64,000 nucleotides of DNA, taken from positions 62,001-126,000 of the forward strand of contig CAKUWY010000001.1 of NCBI GenBank assembly GCA_934699585.1. The letters run 5' to 3'. Origin of the DNA: an uncultured Fibrobacter sp. GTDB taxonomy: Bacteria > Fibrobacterota > Fibrobacteria > Fibrobacterales > Fibrobacteraceae. The notes beneath the pieces are model-generated. The model did not search any database. It saw nothing but the letters and a program-made list of their open reading frames with translations, and had not been told where the DNA came from. Shown here one piece after another: positions 8,218 to 17,210 of the stretch. Made by a program: the position numbers and the translations under genes. How positions within the stretch are numbered: position 1 is the stretch's first letter; the number at the start of each line of letters is the position of its first letter.

Positions 8218-10176
8218 CTAGTTGGTCTTCTTGTAGTAAGTAAGGAACATTCTACCCTCAGTTCCACTGGCTTCCAGTCGGACAGGGTTGATGGGGAAGT
8301 TTCCATCAGGTGTGATGGCCATGTACCACCTGGTGTTTTCACGCATTTCAATTTCATTCATTGAATCATTGCCGGTAGTGAATTTTTCGAGGCAAACAGG
8401 CGCGGCCGGTGGTGCAAACATACCTCTGCTGTTGATTTCATCGTCATAGGAAGTGATTTCTTTGAAAGAAACTCCACTAGCGGCAACCAAGTAGCCGGTC
8501 TCATCCTTGAAACTAATCGTAGCATGGGCGGTAGCTCCTCCAGCAAAATTGATTTCGAACTTTTTAACAACAGACGTCGAAATGTTGGACAATGTATCTC
8601 CGACAGGAGTTAACTGCGTACACACTGCGGCGACGCTAGAAGATTCATTACTGGAGGAACTTGTAGAACTCACTGTACTACTTGAAGCCTCTCCTTTCAA
8701 GCACCTGACCGAGATATAACCATATCCACCGTCTTTATCGTATATAAGACTATCTTTATCAAAGGCGAGCTTGTAACTACCACCTACACGAGGCGTTGAA
8801 AAAAAGAAGCGGGTGTCGTCACCAACATAACATCGTTCATCCCAGCAACTTCCGGCCGGGAGAGCCGCAAACCCGAAACGGTCTGTTCCTCGGGAGGCAC
8901 CTACGCGCGTAGAATCCAAACTTCCGCTTCCGCCTTCAATGATTACCGTTTCGCCTTCGGAAATCCAGCCAGTTGTGGCTTTCAAACTGACACCCACAGG
9001 TTCTCCGCCGTTATTTTTGGAAACATACGCAATCAGTTCTGCGTAGTCCAGGGAATCTGGCAAACGCCAGCCTGCAGGGCAAATATTAGAACTATAAACC
9101 CTGGAACTATCTTCATCATAATTCCAGTAAATACCTCGACCGTTTAAGTTGTACAACCGACCGTACTTTTCGCAGTTTTCTGCTTCTTTCATTGGGCACA
9201 CCCCATACCCATCGTCATAGTTCAGGTTCTGGGCCATCCAGGTCTGGGTGCCGATGGTGACCGTCTTGTAGGTCTGTCCGTCACGGGTATCCGTCAGGGT
9301 ACCATATTCAACGGGACTTGAACTTGTAGAGCTTCCGGGGGCAGCAGACCACTCCTCCACGGTTTTCCACTGCTTGCCCGCGCACTGGAACTTTTCGCGG
9401 GTGTCCAGCAGGAACGCCTGATTGCCTTCGCGGTTTTCCGTGCAGTTGGGAAGCTTTTCTGCAGAGGCGTAAGTCGTGGCCATTTCCTGCCAGCGTTCCC
9501 CGTCGCACTGGTACAGCAGGGAATCCACCGTGGATATGGCCTCCACATCCGCCAGTTTCTTTGTGCAGTTGGGCATGTCGTCGGCGGACTTGTAAACCTG
9601 CACGATGGACTGGTCCTTTTTCCACACGTTTTCGCTACACACGTAAACCGCGTACTCGCCAGAAACATAAGCGGAATCCCCCTCGTGACCTTTGGTACAG
9701 GCGGGCAGGTCGTCTTCGGTCTTGACGGAGTCTATCAGGTACTTCTTTTCTTCCCACTTGCCGCTCCGGCAGATGTAGGTCAGGGAATCTTCGACCACAA
9801 GCACCGAATCCCCCTCGCGGTTCTTGCTGCAGTTGGGCAGGTCGTCCATAGTCTGCACGCCGCCAGCAAGGGATTCCTGCAGGGAATCTGCGACGGACGA
9901 ACTTGCAGGGCCTGTTTTGGTCGAATCGTCATCGGCAGATTCGGCAGGGGTCCACTTGCCGCCCCGGCATACATAGGAAAGGGAATCCTCTTCCACGAGC
10001 ACAGAATCCCCTTCACGGGCCTTGCTACAGTTAGGCAAGTCCTCGATGGTATCCACGCCAACTTCTTCGGGTGTCAAGGCTTCCTTGCCACCGCCGGAAT
10101 CGCCGCAGGCTGTGAGAAGCATGGCGAACGCGCCCACGAAAAAAAGTTTCCCCTTAAGCAAAGTCCCCTGATTCAT
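8218..10176 (-). CDS. Lipoprotein with five N-terminal DLPNC repeats and a FISUMP domain
   Basis: 652 residues. Lipobox LTAC at Cys24. Five units of about 45 residues follow (to about residue 270), each with a DLPNC-like Cys, a GDS-like turn and a second Cys before a GKW-like end. After a Ser-rich linker comes a FISUMP domain (about 290-495: TDTRDGQTYKTVTIGTQTW ... MAQNLNYD ... CPAGWRLP ... RCLKGE), a family expanded in Fibrobacter. The last 150 residues after a second Ser-rich linker are unassigned. Expected on the cell surface or periplasmic face. Last gene of the four-gene lipoprotein group. Role unknown; FISUMP proteins have been linked to surface functions but no activity is established. 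Confidence 0.85.
   Translation of the reverse strand: MNQGTLLKGKLFFVGAFAMLLTACGDSGGGKEALTPEEVGVDTIEDLPNCSKAREGDSVLVEEDSLSYVCRGGKWTPAESADDDSTKTGPASSSVADSLQESLAGGVQTMDDLPNCSKNREGDSVLVVEDSLTYICRSGKWEEKKYLIDSVKTEDDLPACTKGHEGDSAYVSGEYAVYVCSENVWKKDQSIVQVYKSADDMPNCTKKLADVEAISTVDSLLYQCDGERWQEMATTYASAEKLPNCTENREGNQAFLLDTREKFQCAGKQWKTVEEWSAAPGSSTSSSPVEYGTLTDTRDGQTYKTVTIGTQTWMAQNLNYDDGYGVCPMKEAENCEKYGRLYNLNGRGIYWNYDEDSSRVYSSNICPAGWRLPDSLDYAELIAYVSKNNGGEPVGVSLKATTGWISEGETVIIEGGSGSLDSTRVGASRGTDRFGFAALPAGSCWDERCYVGDDTRFFFSTPRVGGSYKLAFDKDSLIYDKDGGYGYISVRCLKGEASSSTVSSTSSSSNESSSVAAVCTQLTPVGDTLSNISTSVVKKFEINFAGGATAHATISFKDETGYLVAASGVSFKEITSYDDEINSRGMFAPPAAPVCLEKFTTGNDSMNEIEMRENTRWYMAITPDGNFPINPVRLEASGTEGRMFLTYYKKTN
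9340..10095 (-). repeat. DNA block coding for DLPNC repeats, near copy of 14690-15440
   Basis: The N-terminal coding part of the 8218-10176 gene matches that of the 13190-15514 gene almost base for base over long runs (for example around 9715-9830 and 15055-15170). This implies recent duplication or gene conversion between the two ends of the cluster. Confidence 0.8.
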
Positions 10177-10197
10177 AGGATTACTCCTTTTTTAGAC

Positions 10198-12306
10198 CTA
10201 ATTACAACTGATTGGCGTCCGCAACAGCCTGATATTTCGTATGGCAAAACCTCCGGTCATATCGCCGCCACTGACATACAACTTCACAGACTGGCTTGTG
10301 CCACAGTTTTTGTATGTTGCGGACGCAAATTCCCCATCGACGGTCCCCGTCCACTCAAAAATTCCGTTGTCGGCATTATCTACAACGCCTATATAGGCCG
10401 TTCCGTAGCTATCATCGTAGGTATAACCGTCTCCGACAATCTGGTAGGCGTAACCCGATGTCATCGTGAAGCTATACAAGGCTTGCAAGTCCCAACTGAA
10501 TTCAGACGGAGACACCGTATAAAATCCAAGCACATGTTCGTAATCGTCATTCAAATCCAGCTTGACCCAGCCATAATAAGAACTGAGATTTTGGGTTGTC
10601 CACCCGCAAGATGCCAAGGATGTACAGTTGTCAAAGGCCCCATCACCGCCCAACACATCGGTTCCACTGATAATCCCGGCACCAGACGACGAGCTTGACA
10701 CAGGAGTTATTGTTGATTGTCCGCTACCGCAAGTGGTGTAAGTCGAGGGATTCTTGGAGAATACGTTGTTCTTTACCCAGTTGCCGCTAGCGGAATAGTT
10801 CCACGCACCGGCAGTGGTGAACATGGATGCGCCCTCGGACTTGTCCGATACCGCCCAGTTGGCAGAAGACAGCTTGTACGTATCCAGCCAGGTTTGCCAC
10901 CCCGAATTGGAGCCCGCGACAGAACCGTCTCCGTCGGCGTTTATAGTTCCCCATTCCGAAACAAATACGGAGAGCCCCGCATTCATGGCCTCCACGGCAT
11001 TGGCCCCCTCAGAAGAAGTGGAGTGAGTTCCCGCATAGTAATGGAAGGCATACGCCACGTTGGCATCGTTAATCGGACTGCTTATGGCGGCATTGGGTTG
11101 CTGGTCCCACATCGGGGTTCCCACAATAATCAGGTTGTCCGAATACTGGCGAATGGTTGCAATCACCTGGGTAGCATAGTTCTTGATGGTGCTCCAGGTC
11201 ATGAAATTCGAACAGCTTGTAGAGCCGCCTACAGCACAAGCCGGTTCATTGAAGATTTCAAAAATCACGTTGTCGTAGCCGCCCCATTTCTGGGCCATTC
11301 GACTAAAAAAGGATTTTGCGTTGGCCACATTTTCATTGGCAATGTGGGAATGGTAATCGATAATTACATAAATGTCGTTGTCGATGGCAGCCTGCACCAC
11401 GTCGTCCATCAGTCCCTGATAAAACGAGGTTTTCGTAAAGTAGTTGCCGTATCCCCAATCACCATCGACGCCCATGGCTGCGCGAATCAATTCAATGTTC
11501 AATTTTTGCACCAGCCCGTTCACGGTGGATTTCGACCAGTATTTGCTCTGTGCACTGTCCATACTCCAGAACAGGCTCATCCCACGGACTTGCACTTCGT
11601 GACCCGAAGTGGAGTAGTCGTTGCACGTTCCGTAGATTCGGCCATTTCCGCTAGAGTTTGTCCCTGCCTTCAGTTCACCGTACTGGCTTACGGGACCTGG
11701 TCCTACCCTTGGGCTGAAAGAAGCCATAGACGTACTGGACTTGACCGAAGTACTTGAAGTAATCGAGGAACTTGAGCTAGTCGAAGAACCGGATACGGAC
11801 GTACCGGAGGCTTCGCCATTGGAATTAGAGGATTTGCCATCGTCCATTTCCGTAGAGCCGCTACTTTCCGTCTTTTTTTCTTCATCAACAAAGTTCGATG
11901 TCGGTTCTTTCCCATTTTCAGGGGTTTGCACCTGCATTTTTTCCGTCCATGCACCATCGTTGCAAACATAAACAGTCGATTCGCTATTGGCGTAAGCTTC
12001 ATTTCCTTCCCTAGAGGGTGTACAGTTGGGAAAATCGTCATCTGATTCAAAAACCGCAAGAGGTTGCCCCATCTCCTTCCAGATTCCATCCTCGCAAACC
12101 TGCATTTGATAGTTTCCATCTTCTTCAGTCACGAACAGGACGTTTCCCTCCCGTTTGGAAGTGCAGTTGGGCAGGTCGTCAACGGAGGCGACAATATTTT
12201 CGCCATCCGTTTTTCCGTTAGCCGCCGTGGTCCCGGAGTCCCCGCAACCCGTAACGACTGCGGCGACCAAACATATTCCTGCGAGTAAAAGTCCATTTGC
12301 GCTCAT
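10198..12306 (-). CDS. GH5 endoglucanase-like lipoprotein with DLPNC repeats
   Basis: 702 residues. Lipobox VTGC (Cys21), two DLPNC-type repeats (about 40-122), a Ser-rich linker (150-195), and a GH5 TIM-barrel (about 205-515) closest in pattern to the endo-beta-1,4-glucanase subfamilies. The acid/base is E354 in IFNEP and the nucleophile E451 in VSEWG. A Ser linker and a C-terminal domain (about 550-702) follow; the latter is beta-rich and may bind carbohydrate. Predicted activity: cleavage of internal beta-1,4-glucan bonds by a cell-anchored enzyme. GGAAGGG precedes the start. The neighbours carry the same N-terminal repeats, so they probably share an envelope location. Confidence 0.9.
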   Translation of the reverse strand: MSANGLLLAGICLVAAVVTGCGDSGTTAANGKTDGENIVASVDDLPNCTSKREGNVLFVTEEDGNYQMQVCEDGIWKEMGQPLAVFESDDDFPNCTPSREGNEAYANSESTVYVCNDGAWTEKMQVQTPENGKEPTSNFVDEEKKTESSGSTEMDDGKSSNSNGEASGTSVSGSSTSSSSSITSSTSVKSSTSMASFSPRVGPGPVSQYGELKAGTNSSGNGRIYGTCNDYSTSGHEVQVRGMSLFWSMDSAQSKYWSKSTVNGLVQKLNIELIRAAMGVDGDWGYGNYFTKTSFYQGLMDDVVQAAIDNDIYVIIDYHSHIANENVANAKSFFSRMAQKWGGYDNVIFEIFNEPACAVGGSTSCSNFMTWSTIKNYATQVIATIRQYSDNLIIVGTPMWDQQPNAAISSPINDANVAYAFHYYAGTHSTSSEGANAVEAMNAGLSVFVSEWGTINADGDGSVAGSNSGWQTWLDTYKLSSANWAVSDKSEGASMFTTAGAWNYSASGNWVKNNVFSKNPSTYTTCGSGQSTITPVSSSSSGAGIISGTDVLGGDGAFDNCTSLASCGWTTQNLSSYYGWVKLDLNDDYEHVLGFYTVSPSEFSWDLQALYSFTMTSGYAYQIVGDGYTYDDSYGTAYIGVVDNADNGIFEWTGTVDGEFASATYKNCGTSQSVKLYVSGGDMTGGFAIRNIRLLRTPISCN

Positions 12307-12351
12307 ATAAATTCCCTTCCATTGTTTACACCACTTGGCGGCTGGGCCCGC

Positions 12352-13164
12352 CTATAGCTCTACCGACACCCACTGCTTGTAGCTACAACGGAACCTCTCG
12401 CGGGTATCCAGCAGGAACGCCTGTTTGCCTTCGCGGTTGTCGGTACAGTTGGGAAGAGCGTCCGAAGAGGCGTAGGTCGTGGCAATTTCCAGCCAGCTTT
12501 CCCCGTCGCAGCGATACAGCATGGAGTCCGCCATGGATATGGCCTCGACGTTCGCACGTTTCTGCGTACAATTGGGCATGTCATCGGAGGTCTTGTAGAC
12601 CTGCACGATGGACAAATCCTTATTCCACACCTTTCCGCTACACACGTAAACCGCGTAATCATCCGAAACGTAGGCGGAATCCCCTTCGAGACCCTTTGTA
12701 CAGGCGGGCAGGTCATCCTCCGTCTTGACGGAGTCTATCATATACCTTTTCTTCTCCCACTTGCCACTTTGACAAATGTAGATTAAGGAATCCTCGGCCA
12801 CAAGCATTGAATCCCCTTCGCGGTTCTTGCTGCAATTGGGCAAATCGTCCACGGTCTCTACGCCGCCCGCAAGTGGCTCCGAGGCAGAACTTCCAGGAAC
12901 CGTTCCTGTAGAATCGTCGTTGACCGTCGGAAGCGGTGCCCACTTGCCGGCTTGGCATACGTAGTTCATCGAGTCTGCCGACACCCATGCCGAATCCCCT
13001 TCACGGTTCTTGCTGCAGTTGGGCAGGTCCTCGATGGTTTCGACACCTTCGACAGCGGAAACTGGCAATTTTCCACTGCCATTACCGGAATCGCTGCAGG
13101 CCGCAAAAAACAGGGCGATAATACCCGCAGGCAATAAAACATTCTTGACAAAAACCTTTGACAT
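12352..13164 (-). CDS. Lipoprotein made only of five DLPNC repeats
   Basis: 270 residues. N-terminal signal with Cys22-23 region (FFAACSDSG), then five repeats of about 45 residues (about 36-270) and no effector domain. The fifth repeat ends three residues before the stop. It may be a stand-alone version of the module, or a gene that lost its C-terminal partner domain. Repeat order matches the 8218 and 13190 genes unit by unit, so the five-repeat block was copied as a whole. Short gaps (about 25-45 nt) on both sides suggest one transcript. Function unknown. Confidence 0.8.
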   Translation of the reverse strand: MSKVFVKNVLLPAGIIALFFAACSDSGNGSGKLPVSAVEGVETIEDLPNCSKNREGDSAWVSADSMNYVCQAGKWAPLPTVNDDSTGTVPGSSASEPLAGGVETVDDLPNCSKNREGDSMLVAEDSLIYICQSGKWEKKRYMIDSVKTEDDLPACTKGLEGDSAYVSDDYAVYVCSGKVWNKDLSIVQVYKTSDDMPNCTQKRANVEAISMADSMLYRCDGESWLEIATTYASSDALPNCTDNREGKQAFLLDTRERFRCSYKQWVSVEL

Positions 13165-13189
13165 TATTCGAATCCTCCGTGTAAGTCGC

Positions 13190-15514
13190 TTAATAAACCT
13201 CGCACTGTATCTCTGCCGTTGTCGTAATTTCCGTTTGCGAACTCTCTTTACAATAAGACTCGGGCAAGGGAATTCTGGCGTAGTAAGCGTCGAGGCGATA
13301 TGTGTCCCCTTCTATAGAAACCACTGTGCTATTATCTTGACCTCTGCAGTACATGGTGCAGCCACTTTGCCACTGCTTATTTAATTCAAAACCGAGCGTG
13401 TGGGTCCCTGCCGGAATTGTGAGCTCGTTGGACTGACTACCACCATAAGGATAAAACAAATATGACACTCCCGTTACCGTGGGGCACACCATATACATTG
13501 AGTCTCCCGAAGAATCCCATACCTTAACATGCGGGCTCGCAGAGGTAATGCCATCTTCGCTAAGCTCAACGGATGCCGTTGTATCGTTCACGGGTTGTGC
13601 ACCAATCCATTCGTATTCCGTAATGGGATTTGGGGAATAACACCCCTTTACCGTCCACGTTGCATTACTTCCAAAGTCGACGAGTTCGCCCTGGTCGGCA
13701 ACGCAAGAACAGCCTCTCAATTTATTGGGCCGGACATTTAAGAGATTCGATGCCTTGCACTGGACTTTTTGCTCAGGCATGGCAGAAAATGTAAGAAAGT
13801 CGTCAAATTGACCTTCGTTTGGGTAGGCGACTCGCACCGTTGCGCTTGTTGTGCCGTATGTTGTGACGTAATCTATTCCAACAACTTCTCCCGCTTCGGA
13901 TTCAATAGAAAACCACGACTGTTCTGCCAGGGCTTGGGTCAGGCCAGAAACACCCCAGTTCAACGTATCTCCCTGATATACCACAGAAGAAGTATCCGGC
14001 GAACAGGAGAATGTTTTTGTTGTACTTACAGGAATGTTGCAACCTACCCCTGTAGTGCTATAATAAAGTATTGGAGTTGTTTTGCTATAAAGCGACGAAG
14101 TTTTTGGAATTGGAATAGAGTAGTAATCCCATCCCATTCCGGAACTGTCGCTCTTGACATCGGGCGTATAAAACGTGACGACCACATCCACCGTCTTTCC
14201 AGAGGATTCTGCAAGCCAAGTCCCCTTTGTATCGAAGGTGAATTGTTCAAAAAAACCATAAGTGTTTACCGTACTAGCAGTGCTACTTACATTGCTATTG
14301 CTAAGAGGAATAATTGGACGGGCACTCTTCTTTTCTTTGGAGAAAACCTCCGTTCCTGGAACCCACACCCCATTTGAGGCATTGTACTTGGCTATAAGAA
14401 CGCCATAGAAATTCCATGCGTCGGGGCCAGTAATGGCGGTTTCTGCCTGGGCGAAGGCCAAGTATAGTTCCTGTGTACTGGTTGCCGAAATTTTCAGCGG
14501 AACGACATACCCAAAGTTTCCCCACCCATGGTCAGGACCGGCCGTTGCTGTCGTATAGTGGACTGATCCACAAGAAGTTTCATAGGTGAGTTCTTGAGAA
14601 CCGGAAGATTGAATGTCACCGTTCTTGGAAGAAGATGAATTATTGGACACTGAACTACTGGACACTGTATTATTGGACTCAGCAGACCACTCCTCTACGG
14701 CTTTCCACTGCTTGCTTGCACACTGGAACTTTTCGCGGGTGTCCAGCAGGAACGCCTGATTGCCTTCGCGTTTTTCCGTGCAGTTGGGAAGGTTTTCCGC
14801 CGAGGCGAAGGTCGTGGCCATTTCCTGCCAGCGTTCCCCGTCGCACAGGAATATCGCGGAATCCGCCGTTGACACGGCCTCCACGCTCGCCAGTTTCTTT
14901 GTGCAGTTGGGCATGTCGTCGGCGGACTTGTAGACCTGAATGATGGACTGTTCCTTTTTCCATACGTTTCCGCTACACACATAGACCGCATACTCGCCCG
15001 AAACGTAGGCGGAATCACCTTCGAGCCTCTTGGTACAGGCGGGCAGGTCGTCTTCGGTCTTGACGGAATCTATCAGGTACTTCTTTTCTTCCCACTTGCC
15101 GCTCCGGCAGATGTAGGTCAGGGAATCTTCGACCACAAGCACCGAATCCCCCTCGCGGTTCTTGCTGCAATTGGGCAGGTCATCGATTGTCTCCACGCCG
15201 CCAGCAAGGGACTCCTGCAGGGAATCTGCGGCGGACGAACTTGCAGGGCCTGTTTTGGTCGAATCACCATCGGCAGATTCGGCAGGGGACCACTTTCCGC
15301 CGTGGCATACATAGGCAAGGGAATCCTTGCCCACCAGCACCGAATCCCCTTCGCGGGTCTTGCTACAGCTGGGAAGGTCCTCGATTGTCTCCACGCCGGC
15401 CTCTTCGGGTGTCAAGGCTTCCTTGCCACCGCCGGAATCTCCGCAGGCTACGAGAAACAACGCACAGGCACTTAAAAAGACGAGCAACCCATTAATCAAC
15501 TTCCCTAGACGCAT
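13190..15514 (-). CDS. Lipoprotein with five DLPNC repeats and large Cys-rich unknown C-terminal region
   Basis: 774 residues from ATG 15514; earlier in-frame codons come from a poly-T tract and are unlikely. Lipobox LVAC near residue 24, five DLPNC repeats (to about 270), a Ser/Asn linker, then about 470 residues with no family I recognise. This part has several Cys pairs and beta-sandwich-like segments (for example SCSPDTSSVVYQGDTLNW, resembling a PKD/Ig-like strand pattern). First gene of the lipoprotein group. A role in adhesion or substrate binding is possible but unsupported beyond context with a GH5 enzyme. Confidence 0.8.
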   Translation of the reverse strand: MRLGKLINGLLVFLSACALFLVACGDSGGGKEALTPEEAGVETIEDLPSCSKTREGDSVLVGKDSLAYVCHGGKWSPAESADGDSTKTGPASSSAADSLQESLAGGVETIDDLPNCSKNREGDSVLVVEDSLTYICRSGKWEEKKYLIDSVKTEDDLPACTKRLEGDSAYVSGEYAVYVCSGNVWKKEQSIIQVYKSADDMPNCTKKLASVEAVSTADSAIFLCDGERWQEMATTFASAENLPNCTEKREGNQAFLLDTREKFQCASKQWKAVEEWSAESNNTVSSSSVSNNSSSSKNGDIQSSGSQELTYETSCGSVHYTTATAGPDHGWGNFGYVVPLKISATSTQELYLAFAQAETAITGPDAWNFYGVLIAKYNASNGVWVPGTEVFSKEKKSARPIIPLSNSNVSSTASTVNTYGFFEQFTFDTKGTWLAESSGKTVDVVVTFYTPDVKSDSSGMGWDYYSIPIPKTSSLYSKTTPILYYSTTGVGCNIPVSTTKTFSCSPDTSSVVYQGDTLNWGVSGLTQALAEQSWFSIESEAGEVVGIDYVTTYGTTSATVRVAYPNEGQFDDFLTFSAMPEQKVQCKASNLLNVRPNKLRGCSCVADQGELVDFGSNATWTVKGCYSPNPITEYEWIGAQPVNDTTASVELSEDGITSASPHVKVWDSSGDSMYMVCPTVTGVSYLFYPYGGSQSNELTIPAGTHTLGFELNKQWQSGCTMYCRGQDNSTVVSIEGDTYRLDAYYARIPLPESYCKESSQTEITTTAEIQCEVY
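14690..15445 (-). repeat. DNA block coding for DLPNC repeats, partner of 9340-10095
   Basis: Same five-repeat coding block as at 9340-10095, in the same orientation, with long identical stretches. The copy in the 12352 gene is clearly more diverged. Confidence 0.8.
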
Positions 15515-15924
15515 GGATATTTCCCCTTTGTTATAAAGACATTTCCATAAACCACCCAGTTTGCGATACTGAATGTAAAAAAAAAAAAACAGAAGCAAGT
15601 AAATTTTCGTTTACATCACCAAACTGCCCATTTTAGGCGTTTTTTAGGGGTTTTAGGGGGCATAGCCCCCTAGGCGAAGGGGTAGGCCGAGATACAGCTC
15701 GGCCGAGGGGAAGGCATTCCCCTTTTCGATTCGAATTTCGGAATTACGATTTCAAAGCACTCAAAAAAATCCGAGCCTCATGCATAGAGCCTTTTACCCG
15801 CAAGCGGATCCTCGCATTGGTTCGACTTCGCTCACCACAGGACGCGAGGATGACGATACCCGTGCCTCGCGCCTCGAACCTCGCACCTTTTTATTACCTT
15901 TCTGGGTAAATACCGGAGTTTATT
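15515..15924. other. Divergent intergenic region with poly-A tract, hairpin array and REP-like sequence
   Basis: 410 bp between divergent genes. It holds a 12-A tract (about 15578-15589) that fits a promoter UP-like region for the minus gene, three consecutive hairpins at 15655-15727, and at about 15785-15860 GGATCCTCGC and GCGAGGATGAC words of the dispersed GC-rich repeat family. No convincing coding sequence. The promoter of the GH8 gene should lie near 15890-15915. Confidence 0.7.
15655..15727. repeat. Three-hairpin array
   Basis: Stems TAGGGGGC/GCCCCCTA (15655-15662 with 15666-15673), GGCCGAG/CTCGGCC (15686-15692 with 15699-15705) and GGGGAA/TTCCCC (15708-15713 with 15718-15723), then TTTT. 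The first hairpin with its flanks recurs, inverted, at about 41682-41715. Confidence 0.8.
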
Positions 15925-17037
15925 ATGGAAAGATTCAAACCGCGGGACATGTTCGTAGAAGCCGGTTACGGCCCCAACTTTGCAGACCAGCTTTTGCAGA
16001 ACGCCTACAGCAAGCTTTTCGAAGGCGACCCTATCGACGAGCGCATCTGCTTTGAAGCCTCCGACGACATGGCCTACATCGTGGATATCGGCCACGACGA
16101 CATCCGCTCCGAGGGTATGAGCTACGGCATGTTCGTCACCGCCCTCACCGACCATCCGGAACTTTTCGAGAAACTGTGGCGCTTCACCAAGCGCTACCTG
16201 TACAACGCGGGCGGCCCCCACCAGGGGTTTTATTCCTGGCAGGTTTCCACTACGGATTTTTCCATGATGGATCCCGGGTCCGCCCCCGACGGCGAGGAGT
16301 ACATCGCAGCGGCGCTGCTGATTGCAGCCAAGCGGTTTGGCCGTGATGACTACAAAGACGCAGCGGTAGAACTCATCAACATGATGCGGCACAAGCAGAC
16401 CAACGAGCTGGTAGGCCCCATTATTGACCCCAAGATGGGAATCGTTAGGTTCTCCCCCGTGCTGGGCAACGACTTCACCGACCCCAGCTACCACACCGTG
16501 GCCTTCTACCGAATGTTCGCGGAAGCCACCGGCGACAACGAGTGGAACGAGATTGCCAAGCGTAGCGTGGAATACCTAACGAAGGCTGCCCACCCAGAAA
16601 CCGGCCTTTGCGCTGACTACTCGGAATTCGACGGTACTCCCAAATCCATGCCCTGGTTCCCCGAAAGCAACTGCTTCAGCGGAGACGCCTGGCGTGTGGC
16701 CCTGAACCTGAGCCTCGACTACACGCTGTTCCGCGCCGACGAGCGGGAGAAGCAGATTTGCGAGCGGATCCTGAACTTCTTCGAAAGCAGGCGGCCCTAC
16801 CTGGCAGACTATTCCGTCGATGGAAGTCCTTTCCCGCGGCAGGGGCGCGAGGCTACTCCGGGCGTAATCGCCATGAACGCCGCCGCCACCCAGGTGCTCC
16901 CGGCCGAGAGTCCGCTGGTTCACGGGTTCGTGCGTGATCTGGCGAACCTGTCAGTGCCTTTCCGTTTCTGGCGCTACTACGACGGCATGCTCTACATTAT
17001 CGGCATTCTCGCCACCGCCGGAAAGATTGAATTTTAG
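15925..17037 (+). CDS. GH8 reducing-end xylose-releasing exo-oligoxylanase
   Basis: 370 residues, no signal peptide, hence cytoplasmic. Close in pattern to the Rex enzymes of GH8 across its whole length. The general acid is E63 in RSEGMSYG; PDGEEY and DPSYH substrate-site blocks and the Asp of the CFSGDAWRVALN block (general base) are present. Rex enzymes remove single xylose units from the reducing end of imported xylo-oligosaccharides. Fibrobacter degrades xylan but uses pentoses poorly, so the physiological role is not obvious. It is followed directly by degenerate tandem repeats. No transporter or other xylan gene is adjacent. Confidence 0.92.
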   Translation: MERFKPRDMFVEAGYGPNFADQLLQNAYSKLFEGDPIDERICFEASDDMAYIVDIGHDDIRSEGMSYGMFVTALTDHPELFEKLWRFTKRYLYNAGGPHQGFYSWQVSTTDFSMMDPGSAPDGEEYIAAALLIAAKRFGRDDYKDAAVELINMMRHKQTNELVGPIIDPKMGIVRFSPVLGNDFTDPSYHTVAFYRMFAEATGDNEWNEIAKRSVEYLTKAAHPETGLCADYSEFDGTPKSMPWFPESNCFSGDAWRVALNLSLDYTLFRADEREKQICERILNFFESRRPYLADYSVDGSPFPRQGREATPGVIAMNAAATQVLPAESPLVHGFVRDLANLSVPFRFWRYYDGMLYIIGILATAGKIEF

Positions 17038-17071
17038 ATGTGAAATGTGGAATGTGTGGTGTGAGGTTACA
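17038..17071 (+). repeat. AATGTG-type degenerate tandem repeats
   Basis: Begins at the base after the GH8 stop codon: successive ATGTGAA, ATGTGGA, ATGTGTG, GTGTGAG words. Single arm only. Confidence 0.75.
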
Positions 17072-17076
17072 CTCAG

Positions 17077-17110
17077 CGTCATCCTCGCGAAGGCGAGGAT
17101 CCGCTTGAAG
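17077..17110. repeat. GC-rich hairpin repeat (GTCATCCTCGC family)
   Basis: ATCCTCGC (17081-17088) and GCGAGGAT (17093-17100) with a GAAG loop, preceded by GTC and followed by CC. Same unit as 41759-41778 and, with C-G for T-A pairs, 49848-49867. Confidence 0.85.
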
Positions 17111-17112
17111 TG

Positions 17113-17156
17113 TTAATGGTTAGGGGCTAGGATTTAGGGGCTAGGATTTAGGGGTC
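17113..17156 (+). repeat. TTAGGGGCTAGGA degenerate tandem repeats
   Basis: Two and a half copies of a TTAGGGGCTAGGA-like unit. Similar words occur in the opposite sense at 58040-58112. Confidence 0.75.
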
Positions 17157-17210
17157 GCTGGTCACAAGATGCTTTGATGGTTAGGAAAGTTTTTTTCGAA
17201 GGAGTAAGAC

